Shown: positions 35,308-44,448, numbered from the stretch's first letter. The stretch is 64,000 nt of DNA from JAKAWQ01 sp963745975 (GCA_963745975.1 CAVUZJ010000013.1:1-64000); one strand, 5' to 3'. Program-made: numbers and translations. The notes: a model not told the origin generated them from the letters alone.

Positions 35308-36432
35308 ATGGCCGAGCCGAGCCCGCTGATTGAGATTTCGGGCCCGCCGCGCGAGCGCGGCCTGCAGTACGGCCGCGCCGCCGCGAGCCGGATCCGCCGC
35401 GGCATCGCCCATTACGCGGCGCAGATCCGCGGCCTCGCCGCCGACGACCGCGCCGTGCCCGACCTGCTCGGGGCCCTGGTGCCCGCGATCGAGCGGTTCG
35501 ATCCGGATTTGGTGCCGGAGATGCGCGGCATCGCCGCGGGGGCAGGCGTTTCCTTCGAGGAGATCCTGCTTTTGAACGCGCGCACCGAGGTGCTGAAGCT
35601 CGCTGCCCGCCGCGTCCCCGCGGCGGCGGAGCCGGACGGCTGCACCGGCGTGGTGGCGCTGCCCGCGACGACGCGCGACGGCCGGCTGCTCCACGCCCAG
35701 AACTGGGACTGGAAGCTCGAGTGCGCGGAGACCACGGTCGTTCTGCATGTCCGCCGCGAGGACGGGCCGGATATCCTCACCTTCACCGAGGCGGGCGCGC
35801 TCGCCCGCTCCGGGCTCAACGCCGCCGGCATCGCGATCACCGCGAACTTCCTAGAGAGCGATCGCGAGGCCCCGGAGATCGGCGTGCCGCTGGCGCTGAT
35901 CCGGCGCGCCGCCCTCGCCCAGGAGCATTTCGCGCTCGCCGTGCGCTGCGTCTATTGCACGCCGAAGAACCTCTCCAACAACATGATCCTGAGCCACGAA
36001 GGCGGCATCGCGATCGATTTCGAATGCGCGCCGGACGAGTGCTTCACGCGGCCACCCGAGCGTGGCCTGATCGTCCACGCCAACCACTGGCAGAGCCCGG
36101 TCGCGCTCGGCCGGCTGCGCGAGAGGGCGATCGCGGTGGTGCCCGACAGCCTCTATCGCGATCTCCGGGTGCGGGATCTCCTCGAGCGCGATCTCGGCGC
36201 CCTCACCCTCGATCACGTGAAGGCGGCCTTGTTCGACGATCTTGCGACGCCCTGGTCGGTCTGCCGCCCGCCGCGGCGGAACACGGCAAGCAATCTCACC
36301 GCCACGGTCGCGATGGTCGCGATGCAGCCGGCGGAGGGCGTGATGGAGGTCGCGATGCTGCCGGCGCTCGATCGGCAATTCACCCGCTACGCGCTCGCTC
36401 CGCTTGCCCGGGCGCGCCGGGCGGCGGAATAG
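35308..36432 (+). CDS. C45-family acyltransferase/peptidase (penicillin acyltransferase-like, Ntn hydrolase)
   Basis: 374-aa Ntn-fold enzyme. PRERGLQYGRAAASRIRRGI near the start and GAGVSFEEILLLNARTEV are family landmarks. DGCTGVVAL (Cys at about residue 111) provides the autoprocessing nucleophile. HAQNWDW follows, as in acyl-CoA:6-aminopenicillanate acyltransferases. Expected activity is amide bond cleavage or acyl transfer on an N-acyl amino acid or peptide. ATG 35308 is preferred over 35272 because AGGAGG lies at 35294-35299. The importer genes follow. Confidence 0.85.
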   Translation: MAEPSPLIEISGPPRERGLQYGRAAASRIRRGIAHYAAQIRGLAADDRAVPDLLGALVPAIERFDPDLVPEMRGIAAGAGVSFEEILLLNARTEVLKLAARRVPAAAEPDGCTGVVALPATTRDGRLLHAQNWDWKLECAETTVVLHVRREDGPDILTFTEAGALARSGLNAAGIAITANFLESDREAPEIGVPLALIRRAALAQEHFALAVRCVYCTPKNLSNNMILSHEGGIAIDFECAPDECFTRPPERGLIVHANHWQSPVALGRLRERAIAVVPDSLYRDLRVRDLLERDLGALTLDHVKAALFDDLATPWSVCRPPRRNTASNLTATVAMVAMQPAEGVMEVAMLPALDRQFTRYALAPLARARRAAE

Positions 36433-36439
36433 GCGCGCC

Positions 36440-38014
36440 GTGCGCCGCCGCCTTATCCTCACCCTCGGCGCCGCGCTGCCGGGACTTGCGCCGCTGCTCG
36501 CTTCCGGTCCCGCCGGCGCGGTTAGCGACACGCTCCGGGTTGCGATGAACTCGGACATCCGCGGAACCGATCCCTTCGGCAACCGTGACCAGAACACCGA
36601 CGCGGTGCTGCAGCAATGCATCGAGGGGCTTGTCGCGCTGCGCGAGAACGCCGAGATCGCGCCGATGCTGGCCGAGAGCTGGGAAGTCTCGGTGGACGGG
36701 CGCACCTACACCTTCCGCCTGCGCGGCGGCGTGCGCTTCCATAATGGCGCCGTGCTTTCCTCCGCCGACGTGGCATACAGCTGGCACAGGCTGCTCGATC
36801 CGGCGAGCCTCTGGCGCGGGCGGTCCGATTTCGACGGCAAGGGTGCCGCCGGCGCGACGCGGGTCATGAACATCTCAACGCCGGACGCGCGCACCGTCGT
36901 GTTCACGCTCGATCGCCCGAGCGCGCTCTTCCTGGTGAACATGGCGCGCCCCGACTACGGCGCCGCGGCGATCCTTCACCGGGATTCGTGGGGCGCGGAC
37001 GGCAAATGGGTGAAGCCGATCGGGACCGGACCGTTCATGTTCGGCGAATGGCGACCGGGCCAGTCGATCGCGCTGCCGCGCTTTCCCGACTACGCCGCGC
37101 TGCCCGGTCCGATAGACGGCTTTGCCGGCGGCAAGCGCGCTCTGGTCGGGCGCGTGCTCGTCACCATCATCCCCGACGCCGACGCGGCCGTACTGGCGCT
37201 GAAGAGCGGTGCGGTGGATGTGATCTGGCCGGTGAGCCCGACATCGGTCGCCATGCTCAAGGGCGATCCTGCCGTCAGGATGCAGTTCACGCCGGTCCTC
37301 GATCTCTACGCGGTCCTGCTTCAGACGCAGGATTCGTTGCTCAAGGACGTCCGGGTGCGCCGGGCGCTCGCCATGTCGCTCGATGCGAGGCAGCTCGCGG
37401 CCGGCGCTACCGAGGGCCTCGCCACGCCGAACAGCTCTGCGATCGCCGCGACCAGCCCCTATCATACCGCGGTCGAGGACAAGGGCTGGCCGTACGATCC
37501 GGCCGCCGCGCGCCGCCTCCTCGCGGCCGCGGGATATCGCGGCCAGCCGATCACGCTGCTCGCCAACAAGCAGTATCCGACCATGTATGCAGCGGCCGTG
37601 CTGGTGCAGGCGATGGCGGCTTCGTCCGGGTTCAATCTGCGGATCGAGGTCCTCGATTGGGCGACGCAGCTCGACCGCTATCTCCACGGCGCCTACCAGG
37701 CGATGACCTTCGGCTATTCGCCACGCCTCGATCCGTCGCAGATGTTCGACGCGTTCGTGGGGCCGAAGGCGACCGAGCCGCGCAAGGTGTGGGACGACCC
37801 GCGGGCCGAGGCGCTGCTGCGCCAGTCTACCCTGACGCTCGACCACGCCAAACGCCAGGCGGCGTTCGACGCACTGCACCGTCTGTTGCTGGAGGACGTT
37901 CCGCTCATTCCCCTCTTCAACAACACCGAGATCAGCGCGACGCGGAGCGATGTCGTCGGGTTCAAGGGCTGGCCGGGCGCCGATCCGCGATTCTGGGACG
38001 TGCGCGTCGGATGA
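36440..38014 (+). CDS. ABC transporter substrate-binding protein, family 5 (peptide/nickel type)
   Basis: 524-aa periplasmic binding protein. Signal sequence: RRRLILTLGAALPGLAPLLASGPAGA. The mature protein begins DTLRVAMNSDIRGTDPF, has YTFRLRGGVRFHNGAVL, and ends with the usual DALHRLLLEDVPLIPLFN stretch of DppA/OppA-type proteins. It starts at GTG 36440, 7 nt after the C45 gene, so they are likely co-translated. It delivers the substrate to the two permeases downstream. Confidence 0.9.
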   Translation: MRRRLILTLGAALPGLAPLLASGPAGAVSDTLRVAMNSDIRGTDPFGNRDQNTDAVLQQCIEGLVALRENAEIAPMLAESWEVSVDGRTYTFRLRGGVRFHNGAVLSSADVAYSWHRLLDPASLWRGRSDFDGKGAAGATRVMNISTPDARTVVFTLDRPSALFLVNMARPDYGAAAILHRDSWGADGKWVKPIGTGPFMFGEWRPGQSIALPRFPDYAALPGPIDGFAGGKRALVGRVLVTIIPDADAAVLALKSGAVDVIWPVSPTSVAMLKGDPAVRMQFTPVLDLYAVLLQTQDSLLKDVRVRRALAMSLDARQLAAGATEGLATPNSSAIAATSPYHTAVEDKGWPYDPAAARRLLAAAGYRGQPITLLANKQYPTMYAAAVLVQAMAASSGFNLRIEVLDWATQLDRYLHGAYQAMTFGYSPRLDPSQMFDAFVGPKATEPRKVWDDPRAEALLRQSTLTLDHAKRQAAFDALHRLLLEDVPLIPLFNNTEISATRSDVVGFKGWPGADPRFWDVRVG

Positions 38015-38033
38015 GCGCAGACGGGCCGGGCTG

Positions 38034-38978
38034 ATGCTCGCCTATCTCTGCCGCCGCATCGCGCTCGCCGTGCCGACGCTGCTCCTGGCGGCGGCTGGCG
38101 TGTTTGCGCTGGTACGGCTCATTCCGGGCGATCCGGCGGCGGTGATGCTGGGCGATTCCGCGACCCAAGCGGAGCTCGCCGCGCTCCACCACAGCCTCGG
38201 CCTCGATCGGCCGCTGCCGGAGCAGTTCGCGGTCTGGCTCGGCCGCGTGCTGCGCGGGGATTTCGGGCACTCGATCGTCAATCAATTGCCGGTGCTGCCG
38301 CTGGTGCTCGCGCGCGCGGAGGTGAGCGCCAGCGTCGTCATCGCCGCCGTCGGGCTGGCGAGCCTGATCGCGGTGCCGCTCGGGCTGCTCGCGGCCTGGC
38401 GGCGGGACAGCCTGTTCGATTTCGGCGTCGTCGGCGCGACCACGCTCCTGCTCTCGATCCCGAGCTTCTGGCTCGGGCTCATGCTGCTCCTCTTCTTCGG
38501 GCTCGATCTCGGCTGGCTGCCGGTGGTCGGCTACGTCTCGCTGCGGCAGAATTTCGCGCTTGGGCTCTCGTACATCGTCCTGCCGGTGGCGACGCTCGCC
38601 GCCGTCGAATGCGGCACGCTTCTCCGCATGGCCCGCGCCAGCGCGATCGAGGTGCTGGACCTGGAATACGTGGCACATGCCCGCGCCAAGGGCGTGCCGG
38701 AGGCGCGCGTGCTGTTCCGCCACGTGCTGCCGAATGCCTTCGCGCCGACGCTGACGGTGATCGGGCTGGTGATCGGCCACCTGCTGGGCGGCATCGCCGT
38801 CCTCGAGACCGTCTTCACCCTGCCCGGCCTCGGGCGGCTCCTGGTGGAATCGATCTTCGCCCGCGACTATCCGGTGGTGCAGGGGTGCCTGCTCTTCGCC
38901 GCTGCGGTCTTCGTCCTCGTCAATCTGCTGGTCGATCTCTGCTACCCGCTGTTCGACCCCCGGGTGGCGGCGGAATAG
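38034..38978 (+). CDS. Peptide-type ABC transporter permease (DppB-like)
   Basis: 314-aa inner-membrane permease. The N-terminal MLAYLCRRIALAVPTLLLA and LVRLIPGDPAAVMLG are typical of DppB. The EAA coupling motif lies in EYVAHARAKGVPEARVLFRHV, and about six helices are present. The start is ATG 38034, which gives the family N-terminus. Confidence 0.92.
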   Translation: MLAYLCRRIALAVPTLLLAAAGVFALVRLIPGDPAAVMLGDSATQAELAALHHSLGLDRPLPEQFAVWLGRVLRGDFGHSIVNQLPVLPLVLARAEVSASVVIAAVGLASLIAVPLGLLAAWRRDSLFDFGVVGATTLLLSIPSFWLGLMLLLFFGLDLGWLPVVGYVSLRQNFALGLSYIVLPVATLAAVECGTLLRMARASAIEVLDLEYVAHARAKGVPEARVLFRHVLPNAFAPTLTVIGLVIGHLLGGIAVLETVFTLPGLGRLLVESIFARDYPVVQGCLLFAAAVFVLVNLLVDLCYPLFDPRVAAE

Positions 38979-38984
38979 AGGGCG

Positions 38985-39800
38985 ATGCGGCGGCGCGCCC
39001 GGACGATCATCGGTGGCGGGCTGGTCGCGATCATCGGCGGGATGGCCCTGCTTGCCACCGTCTGGACTCCCTGGAACCCGCTGGCGATCAACATCGCGGC
39101 GCGGCTCGCGCCGCCCTCCGCCGTGCACTGGCTCGGCACGGACGAATTCGGCAGGGACGTGCTGAGCCGCGTCATGGCCGGCGCGGAGACCAGCACGGGC
39201 ATCGCGCTCGGCAGCGTCTTCTCGGCGGTGCTTTTCGGTTCTCTCGTCGGGATGCTCGCGGGCTATCGGCGCGGCTGGACCGAGCGCGTGCTGATGTCGT
39301 TCACCGATGCCTTGCTCGCCTTCCCGAGCATCCTCCTGGCACTTGCCGTGCTCGCCGTGCTCGGCGCCGGCTCTGCGGGCCTCGTCGGCGCGCTGGCGCT
39401 TTCCTATGCGCCGGCGGTGGCGCGGGTGGTGCGCGGGACCGTGCTCTCGATCCGCACGCGGGATTTCGTCGAGGCCTCGCGGATGATCGGCAATTCTGAG
39501 CTCTATACGATGGGACGCCACGTGCTCCCGAACGCGTTCGCGCCGATCGCAATTCTCGCGACGGCGATGCTTGCGTGGGTGCTGCTGGCGGAGAGCGCGC
39601 TCTCTTTCCTTGGTCTCGGCGTGCAGCCGCCGGCGCCGAGCTGGGGCAATATGCTGGCGAACGGCCGTGCCTACATGCAGGAGGCGGCTTGGCTCGAGCT
39701 CGCGCCCGGCCTTGCGATCGTGCTCAGCGTGCTTGGCGTGAACCTGCTCGGGGATGCGCTGCGCGACCGGCTCGATCCGCGCAGCCAGCCGCTCGCGTGA
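38985..39800 (+). CDS. Peptide-type ABC transporter permease (DppC-like)
   Basis: 271-aa inner-membrane permease. HWLGTDEFGRDVLSRVMAGA is the DppC signature. The coupling loop reads FVEASRMIGNSELYTMGRHV, and ESALSFLGLGVQPPAPSWGN is near the C-terminus. It starts 6 bp after the DppB-like gene and its stop overlaps the ATPase start (GTGA). Confidence 0.92.
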   Translation: MRRRARTIIGGGLVAIIGGMALLATVWTPWNPLAINIAARLAPPSAVHWLGTDEFGRDVLSRVMAGAETSTGIALGSVFSAVLFGSLVGMLAGYRRGWTERVLMSFTDALLAFPSILLALAVLAVLGAGSAGLVGALALSYAPAVARVVRGTVLSIRTRDFVEASRMIGNSELYTMGRHVLPNAFAPIAILATAMLAWVLLAESALSFLGLGVQPPAPSWGNMLANGRAYMQEAAWLELAPGLAIVLSVLGVNLLGDALRDRLDPRSQPLA

Positions 39801-41602
39801 CCGCGCAGGAGGACGGGGCCGTGCCGCTCCTGCGGCTCGAGCGGCTCTCGCTCGGCGCGGGTCGGCTCGCCATCCTCGAGGACGTGTCGTTCGTTCTCGA
39901 GAGCGGCGAGATCGTCGCCCTGGTGGGCGAGTCCGGCAGCGGCAAGACCATGCTCGGCCGCGCGATCCTCCGGCTCCTGCCAGCGGGCGTCAAACTCGCC
40001 TCGGGGCGCATCCTGTTCCGCGGGGCCGATCTTGCGCGCCTTTCGCCGCGGCGGATGCGGGCGCTCTCCGGGGGCGAGATCGGGATGGTGTTCCAGGAGC
40101 CGATGGTCTCGCTCAATCCTGCCATGACGGTCGGGGCGCAGATGGCGGAGGGGCTCCGCCTGCATTATCGGCTCGGCCGGCGCGAGATCCGCGAGCGCTC
40201 ACTCGCGATGCTGGAACGGGTGCGCATCCCCCGTCCGCTCGCCGCGCTCGGCGCCTGGCCGCATCAGTTCTCGGGCGGCATGCGCCAGCGGATCATGCTG
40301 GCGAGCGTCATGCTGCTCAAGCCGAAGCTGCTGATCGCGGACGAGCCCACCACTGCGCTCGATATGCTGAGCCAGCGTGAGGTACTCGATCTGATGGTGG
40401 CGCTGGCGCGCGACGAGGGCGCGGCGGTGCTGCTGATCACCCACGATCTCGGCGTCGTCGGGCGCTATGCCGAGCGTGCCGTGGTGCTGCGCCGAGGCCG
40501 GCTGGTGGAAGAGGCCGAGACGGCGCGGCTGCTCGCAGCACCGCGCGAGCCGTACACGCGGAGCCTGGTCGCTTCGTTCGCCGAACGGCTTCCCCCGCGC
40601 CCGGCGCCGGTGCGCACCGATCCGGTGATTGCGGTGAAGGGGCTCGCGGTGCGCCATCCCGGCCGGAGGCTTCTCTTCGGCCGAGCGGTCGGGCCGCTCG
40701 CGGTTGCCGGCGTCGATCTCGAGGTGGGGCGGGGCGAGGTGGTGGCGCTGGTGGGCGGCAGCGGAAGCGGGAAGACGACGCTCGGCCGCGCCATTCTCGG
40801 GCTTTTGCCGTTGGAAGCCGGGCGCGTCTCGGTCAATGGCGCCGAGCTCGGCGCCGCCGGTCGTGCCGCGCGGCTCGGCTGCCAGATGATCTACCAGGAC
40901 CCGTACTCGTCGCTCGATCCGCGCATGCGCGTGGCCGAGCTTCTCGCCGAGCCGCTTCGCCACGTGCCAGCGCTGGATGCGGCGGGGCGCCGCCGGCGCG
41001 TCGAGGAGGCGCTGGCGGAGGTCGGCCTCGGCGGCTTCGGCGAGCGCTTCCCGCATGCGCTTTCGGGCGGGCAGCGACAGCGCGTGGCGATCGCCCGCGC
41101 GATCATCCGAAATCCCGCCTTCGTGGTCGCCGACGAGCCGGTATCGGCGCTGGACATGACGATCCGCGGCCAGGTGCTGGCGCTGTTTCGCGCTTTGCAG
41201 GAGCAGCATGGATTTGCCTGCCTCTTCATTTCCCACGATCTCTCGGTGGTCGGGCAGGTGGCGGACCGTGTTCTGGTGATGCAGGAAGGCTGCATCGTGG
41301 AAGCCGGAAGCTGCGAAGAGGTGCTCTTTCGTCCCCGCCACGAATATACGCGGGCGCTGCTGGCGGCGATGCCGGCCCCGCTCGCCGCTGCTCCCGCCGC
41401 CGACCTGCCTTGGCCTCAGCAGTCGGGGCCGCGCATGGTAAGCCCGACCACCTTGCCGCCGCGGATGTCGAAGGTGCTCTCGCACCCGCGCGCGACGACG
41501 ATGGGCGGGGACCAGCCCCAACCCCAACCGGGACCCCATGGACCCCATGCGGGCGCGCCGGCGGAGAAGCCGGGCAGAAGCTCGAGATGGCGGTCGTCGT
41601 AG
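39797..41602 (+). CDS. Fused peptide-type ABC ATPase (DppD-DppF)
   Basis: 601-aa protein with two ABC cassettes. The first has GESGSGKTM, the signature FSGGMRQRIMLA and Walker B LLIADEPTTALD. The second has GGSGSGKTTLGRAILG, LSGGQRQRVAIARAI and FVVADEPVSALD. A short Pro/Gly-rich tail of about 60 residues follows. That tail (41416-41602) is antisense to the lipoprotein gene on the other strand, so its composition is probably forced by the overlap. The start is GTG 39797, overlapping the permease stop. Confidence 0.88.
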   Translation: MTAQEDGAVPLLRLERLSLGAGRLAILEDVSFVLESGEIVALVGESGSGKTMLGRAILRLLPAGVKLASGRILFRGADLARLSPRRMRALSGGEIGMVFQEPMVSLNPAMTVGAQMAEGLRLHYRLGRREIRERSLAMLERVRIPRPLAALGAWPHQFSGGMRQRIMLASVMLLKPKLLIADEPTTALDMLSQREVLDLMVALARDEGAAVLLITHDLGVVGRYAERAVVLRRGRLVEEAETARLLAAPREPYTRSLVASFAERLPPRPAPVRTDPVIAVKGLAVRHPGRRLLFGRAVGPLAVAGVDLEVGRGEVVALVGGSGSGKTTLGRAILGLLPLEAGRVSVNGAELGAAGRAARLGCQMIYQDPYSSLDPRMRVAELLAEPLRHVPALDAAGRRRRVEEALAEVGLGGFGERFPHALSGGQRQRVAIARAIIRNPAFVVADEPVSALDMTIRGQVLALFRALQEQHGFACLFISHDLSVVGQVADRVLVMQEGCIVEAGSCEEVLFRPRHEYTRALLAAMPAPLAAAPAADLPWPQQSGPRMVSPTTLPPRMSKVLSHPRATTMGGDQPQPQPGPHGPHAGAPAEKPGRSSRWRSS

Positions 41603-41778
41603 GCGAGGAAGGTCTCGTCCTTGAGGGTGAAGGTGCGGGTGGGCACGCCGAGCTGGCGGACGAGATCGGCCTCGCCCTGGCCGACGAAGGAGGCGAGGTA
41701 GGCGCGGCGCTGCAAAAGCGCGCGGTCGGTGCAGGCGCCGAGGAGAACGAGGAGGGCGAGGCAGGCGAGGCGGCGCAT
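41416..41778 (-). CDS. Small outer-membrane lipoprotein
   Basis: 120-aa protein. MRRLACLALLVLLGACTDRA has a clear lipobox (LGAC), so it should be lipidated at Cys 16. The mature part has a conserved-looking QGEADLVRQLGVPTRTFTLKDE, reminiscent of small SmpA/OmlA-like (BamE-type) lipoproteins, then a Trp/Gly-rich loop. It is convergent with and overlaps the ABC ATPase gene by 187 bp. It lies 32 bp downstream of epmA. Confidence 0.72.
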   Translation of the reverse strand: MRRLACLALLVLLGACTDRALLQRRAYLASFVGQGEADLVRQLGVPTRTFTLKDETFLAYDDRHLELLPGFSAGAPAWGPWGPGWGWGWSPPIVVARGCESTFDIRGGKVVGLTMRGPDC

Positions 41779-41810
41779 GGCGCGCAAGGTGGGGCGCGCG
41801 CCAAGGGTTG

Positions 41811-42830
41811 TCACGGCGGCTCCGCTGAAGGGAGCCAGAGCACGTCGGCGATGCGCGGCGCGCCGGCGGCGATCATTGCGAGGCGGTCGAAGCCCAACGC
41901 GATTCCGGCGGAGGGTGGGAGGCCGTGCAGGAGGGCGGCGAGGAGATCCTCGTCCATGGGCCAGTCGGGGCCCGTGCTGGCGTGGCGGCGGGCGCGATCG
42001 GCGGCGAAGCGGGCGCGCTGCTCGTCCGCGTCGGTGAGCTCGACGAAGGCGTTGGCGAGCTCGATGCCGCAGAGGAAGAGCTCGAAGCGCTCCGCGACGC
42101 GCGGGTCGGCAGGGTCGCGGCGGGCGAGTGCGGCCTGCGCGGCGGGCCAATGGGTGAGGAAGGCGGGGTGCGCGCGGCCGAGCTGCGGCTCGACCCGCTC
42201 GAGCAGGAGGCGGAAGAACAGATCTTCCCAGGTTTCGGCGGGGCGGAGCGTCGTGCGCGCGGCGGCGCCGAGGGCTGGAGCATCGTCGGCGGTGGCGAGG
42301 AGGTCGGCGCCGACGTAGCGGGAGAAGGCCTCGGCGAGGGTAAGGCGCTCGAAGCAAGAGAGGTCGGTGGTGACGCCGCGGCAGGTGACGGAGGGCGGCA
42401 GCACGGCGCGGAGGTAGGAAAAAGTCTCGGCGATCAGGCTGTCGAGGTCGGCGCCGGGGCGGTACCACTCGAGCATGGTGAATTCGGGCGCGTGGAGATC
42501 GCTGGCCTCGCCGTTCCGCCAGACGCGCGCGAGCTGGAAGATCGGGCCCGTGCCGCCGGCGAGCAGCTTCTTCATCGCGAATTCGGGGCTGGTGTGGAGG
42601 AAGAGCGGGTGCCGCTCGCCGGTGGGCGAGACATATTCGGTGCGGAAGGCGGCGAGATGGACCTCCTCGCCGGGCGTGGGCACGGCGTAAGGGGTTTCGA
42701 CCTCGGTGTAGCCGCGGGCGGTGAAGAAGGCGCGGGTCGCGGCCGCCAGCAGGGCGCGGCGGCGGAGATAGGGCGCGCGGGCGGCGAGGCGCTCGGGGTG
42801 CCAGGGGGGCGTGGGCGATTGCGGCGTCAC
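41811..42830 (-). CDS. epmA: EF-P--(R)-beta-lysine ligase EpmA (PoxA/GenX)
   Basis: 339-aa lysyl-tRNA synthetase paralogue that transfers (R)-beta-lysine to a Lys of elongation factor P. The class II core is visible: EVETPYAV, FLHTSPEFAMKKLLAGG, FQLARVWRNGEASDLHAPEFTMLEWY and the ATP-binding GIALGFDRLAM. The anticodon-binding domain of true LysRS is absent. GTG 42830 is taken as start; a TTG at 42848 is possible but no good ribosome site supports either. The gene diverges from epmB over about 20 bp. Confidence 0.9.
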   Translation of the reverse strand: MTPQSPTPPWHPERLAARAPYLRRRALLAAATRAFFTARGYTEVETPYAVPTPGEEVHLAAFRTEYVSPTGERHPLFLHTSPEFAMKKLLAGGTGPIFQLARVWRNGEASDLHAPEFTMLEWYRPGADLDSLIAETFSYLRAVLPPSVTCRGVTTDLSCFERLTLAEAFSRYVGADLLATADDAPALGAAARTTLRPAETWEDLFFRLLLERVEPQLGRAHPAFLTHWPAAQAALARRDPADPRVAERFELFLCGIELANAFVELTDADEQRARFAADRARRHASTGPDWPMDEDLLAALLHGLPPSAGIALGFDRLAMIAAGAPRIADVLWLPSAEPP

Positions 42831-42853
42831 GGCTTTCGGATTAGGCAAAAAAA

Positions 42854-44422
42854 ATGCCGGATGGAACGGGGGCTGCGAGGACGCTGAGGACGGCGCGCGA
42901 GCTGGTGGGCGCAGGGCTCATAGCAGCGGGGCGCGAAGCGGCGATCGGGAAGGTCGCGGAGAGATACGCCGTGGCGATCCCGCCGGCGCTCGCCGCGCTG
43001 ATCGGCGATGCGGCAGATCCGATCGGGCGGCAGTTCGTGCCGGACGAGGCGGAGCTGGAGACCGTGGCCGGAGAGAGCGCGGATCCGATCGCCGACGAGG
43101 CGCTCTCGCCGATCAAGGGGATCGTGCGCCGCTATCCGGACCGGGCGCTCTTGAAGCCCATTCTCGCCTGCCCGGTCTATTGCCAATTCTGCTTTCGCCG
43201 CGAGCAGGTGGGGCCGGATGGAGGGGTGCTGGGTACCCACGATCTGGCCCATCTATACGCGTGGCTGAGGGCCCGGCCGGCGATCCGCGAGGTGATCCTG
43301 ACGGGCGGGGATCCGCTGCTCCTCTCGCCGCGGCGGCTCGGCGCGATCGTCTCGGAACTGTCACAAATTCCTCATATCGAGACGCTTCGCGTGCATACGC
43401 GCGTGCCCATCGCCACGCCCGGGCGGATCACCCAAGCGCTGGCGCGCGCACTTTCGGCCGGCTTGCCGATGTGGGTCGTGGTGCACGCCAACCACGCGGG
43501 CGAGATCACCGAGGCGGCGCGCGCCGCCGTCGGGCGCATGCTCCGTAGCGGTATCCCGGTACTCGGACAGTCCGTGCTGCTCGCCGGCGTCAACGACAGC
43601 GCGGAGGCGCTCGAAGCCCTCTTTCGCGCCATGATCGCCGCCCGCATCAAGCCCTACTACCTCCACCAGCTCGACCGCGCGCCCGGCACGGCGCGGTTTC
43701 ACGTGCCGATCGCGCGCGGGCGCGCGCTGCTCGCTTCCTTGCGCGGACGGATCCCCGGCCACGCGCTTCCGACCTACGTGGTCGAGCGGCCGGGAGGGCA
43801 GGGCAAGGTGCCGATCGCCTTGCCGCGGGCATGGGCAGCGGCTAGAAGCCCGCGCATGAAGCAGCAGGCGAACCAGATCCGCGCCGGCCAGGTGATCGAG
43901 CACGAAGGTCGCCGCTGGAGCGTCCTCAAGCAGCAGATCATCACCCCGGGGAAGGGCGGCGCCTTCATCCAGGTGGAGATGCGCGACCTCAAGTCGGGCA
44001 ACAAGACGAACGAGCGCTGGCGGACGGCCGACACCGTCGAGCGGCTGCTGACCGACGAGAAAGAGTTCACCTACTCGTACAGCGACGGGGCCAACCTCGT
44101 GCTGATGGACCAGGAGACCTTCGAGCAGACGATGGTGCCGGTGGCGCTGCTCGGCGATGCGGCCGCGTTCCTCCAGGACAACATGCACGTGACGGTCGAT
44201 CTCGTGGAGGGCGAGCCGGTCGCGGTGCATCTGCCGCAAACCGCGGTGCTCGAGGTGGTGGAGGCGGACCCTGTCGTGCGGGGACAGACGGCGGCCTCCT
44301 CCTACAAGCCGGCGCGGCTCTCCAACGGCGTGAAGACGATGGTGCCGCCGTTCGTCGAGACCGGGGAGAAGATCGTCGTGCGCATCGAGGACGCGACCTA
44401 CGTGGAGCGGGCGAAGGCCTAG
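42854..44422 (+). CDS. epmB: EpmB (KamA-family radical SAM) reading straight into EF-P in one frame
   Basis: Residues 1-334 are a lysine 2,3-aminomutase-like enzyme that makes (R)-beta-lysine for EF-P. The radical SAM cluster motif is CPVYCQFCFRRE (CxxxCxxC), followed by VILTGGDPLLL, HTRVPIATPGRI and PYYLHQLDRAPGTARFHV. After GGQGKVPIALPRAW there is no stop: the frame continues through AAARSPR directly into complete EF-P (residues 335-522). The result is either a fusion of the modifying enzyme with its target or an EpmB gene that lacks its own stop. AGG lies 8 nt before the ATG at 42854. Confidence 0.85.
   Translation: MPDGTGAARTLRTARELVGAGLIAAGREAAIGKVAERYAVAIPPALAALIGDAADPIGRQFVPDEAELETVAGESADPIADEALSPIKGIVRRYPDRALLKPILACPVYCQFCFRREQVGPDGGVLGTHDLAHLYAWLRARPAIREVILTGGDPLLLSPRRLGAIVSELSQIPHIETLRVHTRVPIATPGRITQALARALSAGLPMWVVVHANHAGEITEAARAAVGRMLRSGIPVLGQSVLLAGVNDSAEALEALFRAMIAARIKPYYLHQLDRAPGTARFHVPIARGRALLASLRGRIPGHALPTYVVERPGGQGKVPIALPRAWAAARSPRMKQQANQIRAGQVIEHEGRRWSVLKQQIITPGKGGAFIQVEMRDLKSGNKTNERWRTADTVERLLTDEKEFTYSYSDGANLVLMDQETFEQTMVPVALLGDAAAFLQDNMHVTVDLVEGEPVAVHLPQTAVLEVVEADPVVRGQTAASSYKPARLSNGVKTMVPPFVETGEKIVVRIEDATYVERAKA
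43856..44422 (+). CDS. efp: Elongation factor P (in frame with EpmB)
   Basis: 188-aa EF-P, which relieves ribosome stalling at polyproline. Domain I begins MKQQANQIRAGQVIEHEGR and the modification loop is ITPGKGGAFIQ, with the Lys that EpmA beta-lysylates. Domains II and III follow, ending in EKIVVRIEDATYVERAKA. The ATG is internal to the epmB frame, and the upstream sequence has no strong ribosome site (only GAAG at about 43844). It could be translated independently by coupling, as the fused product, or both. Confidence 0.9.
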   Translation: MKQQANQIRAGQVIEHEGRRWSVLKQQIITPGKGGAFIQVEMRDLKSGNKTNERWRTADTVERLLTDEKEFTYSYSDGANLVLMDQETFEQTMVPVALLGDAAAFLQDNMHVTVDLVEGEPVAVHLPQTAVLEVVEADPVVRGQTAASSYKPARLSNGVKTMVPPFVETGEKIVVRIEDATYVERAKA

Positions 44423-44448
44423 CTGGCTCGGGCGGGGGACGAGCGCGC

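Noticed and set aside
43690..43710. Second parS-like site (TTTCACGTG) inside epmB
   Set aside because: Only one half matches; the other half diverges from the palindrome.
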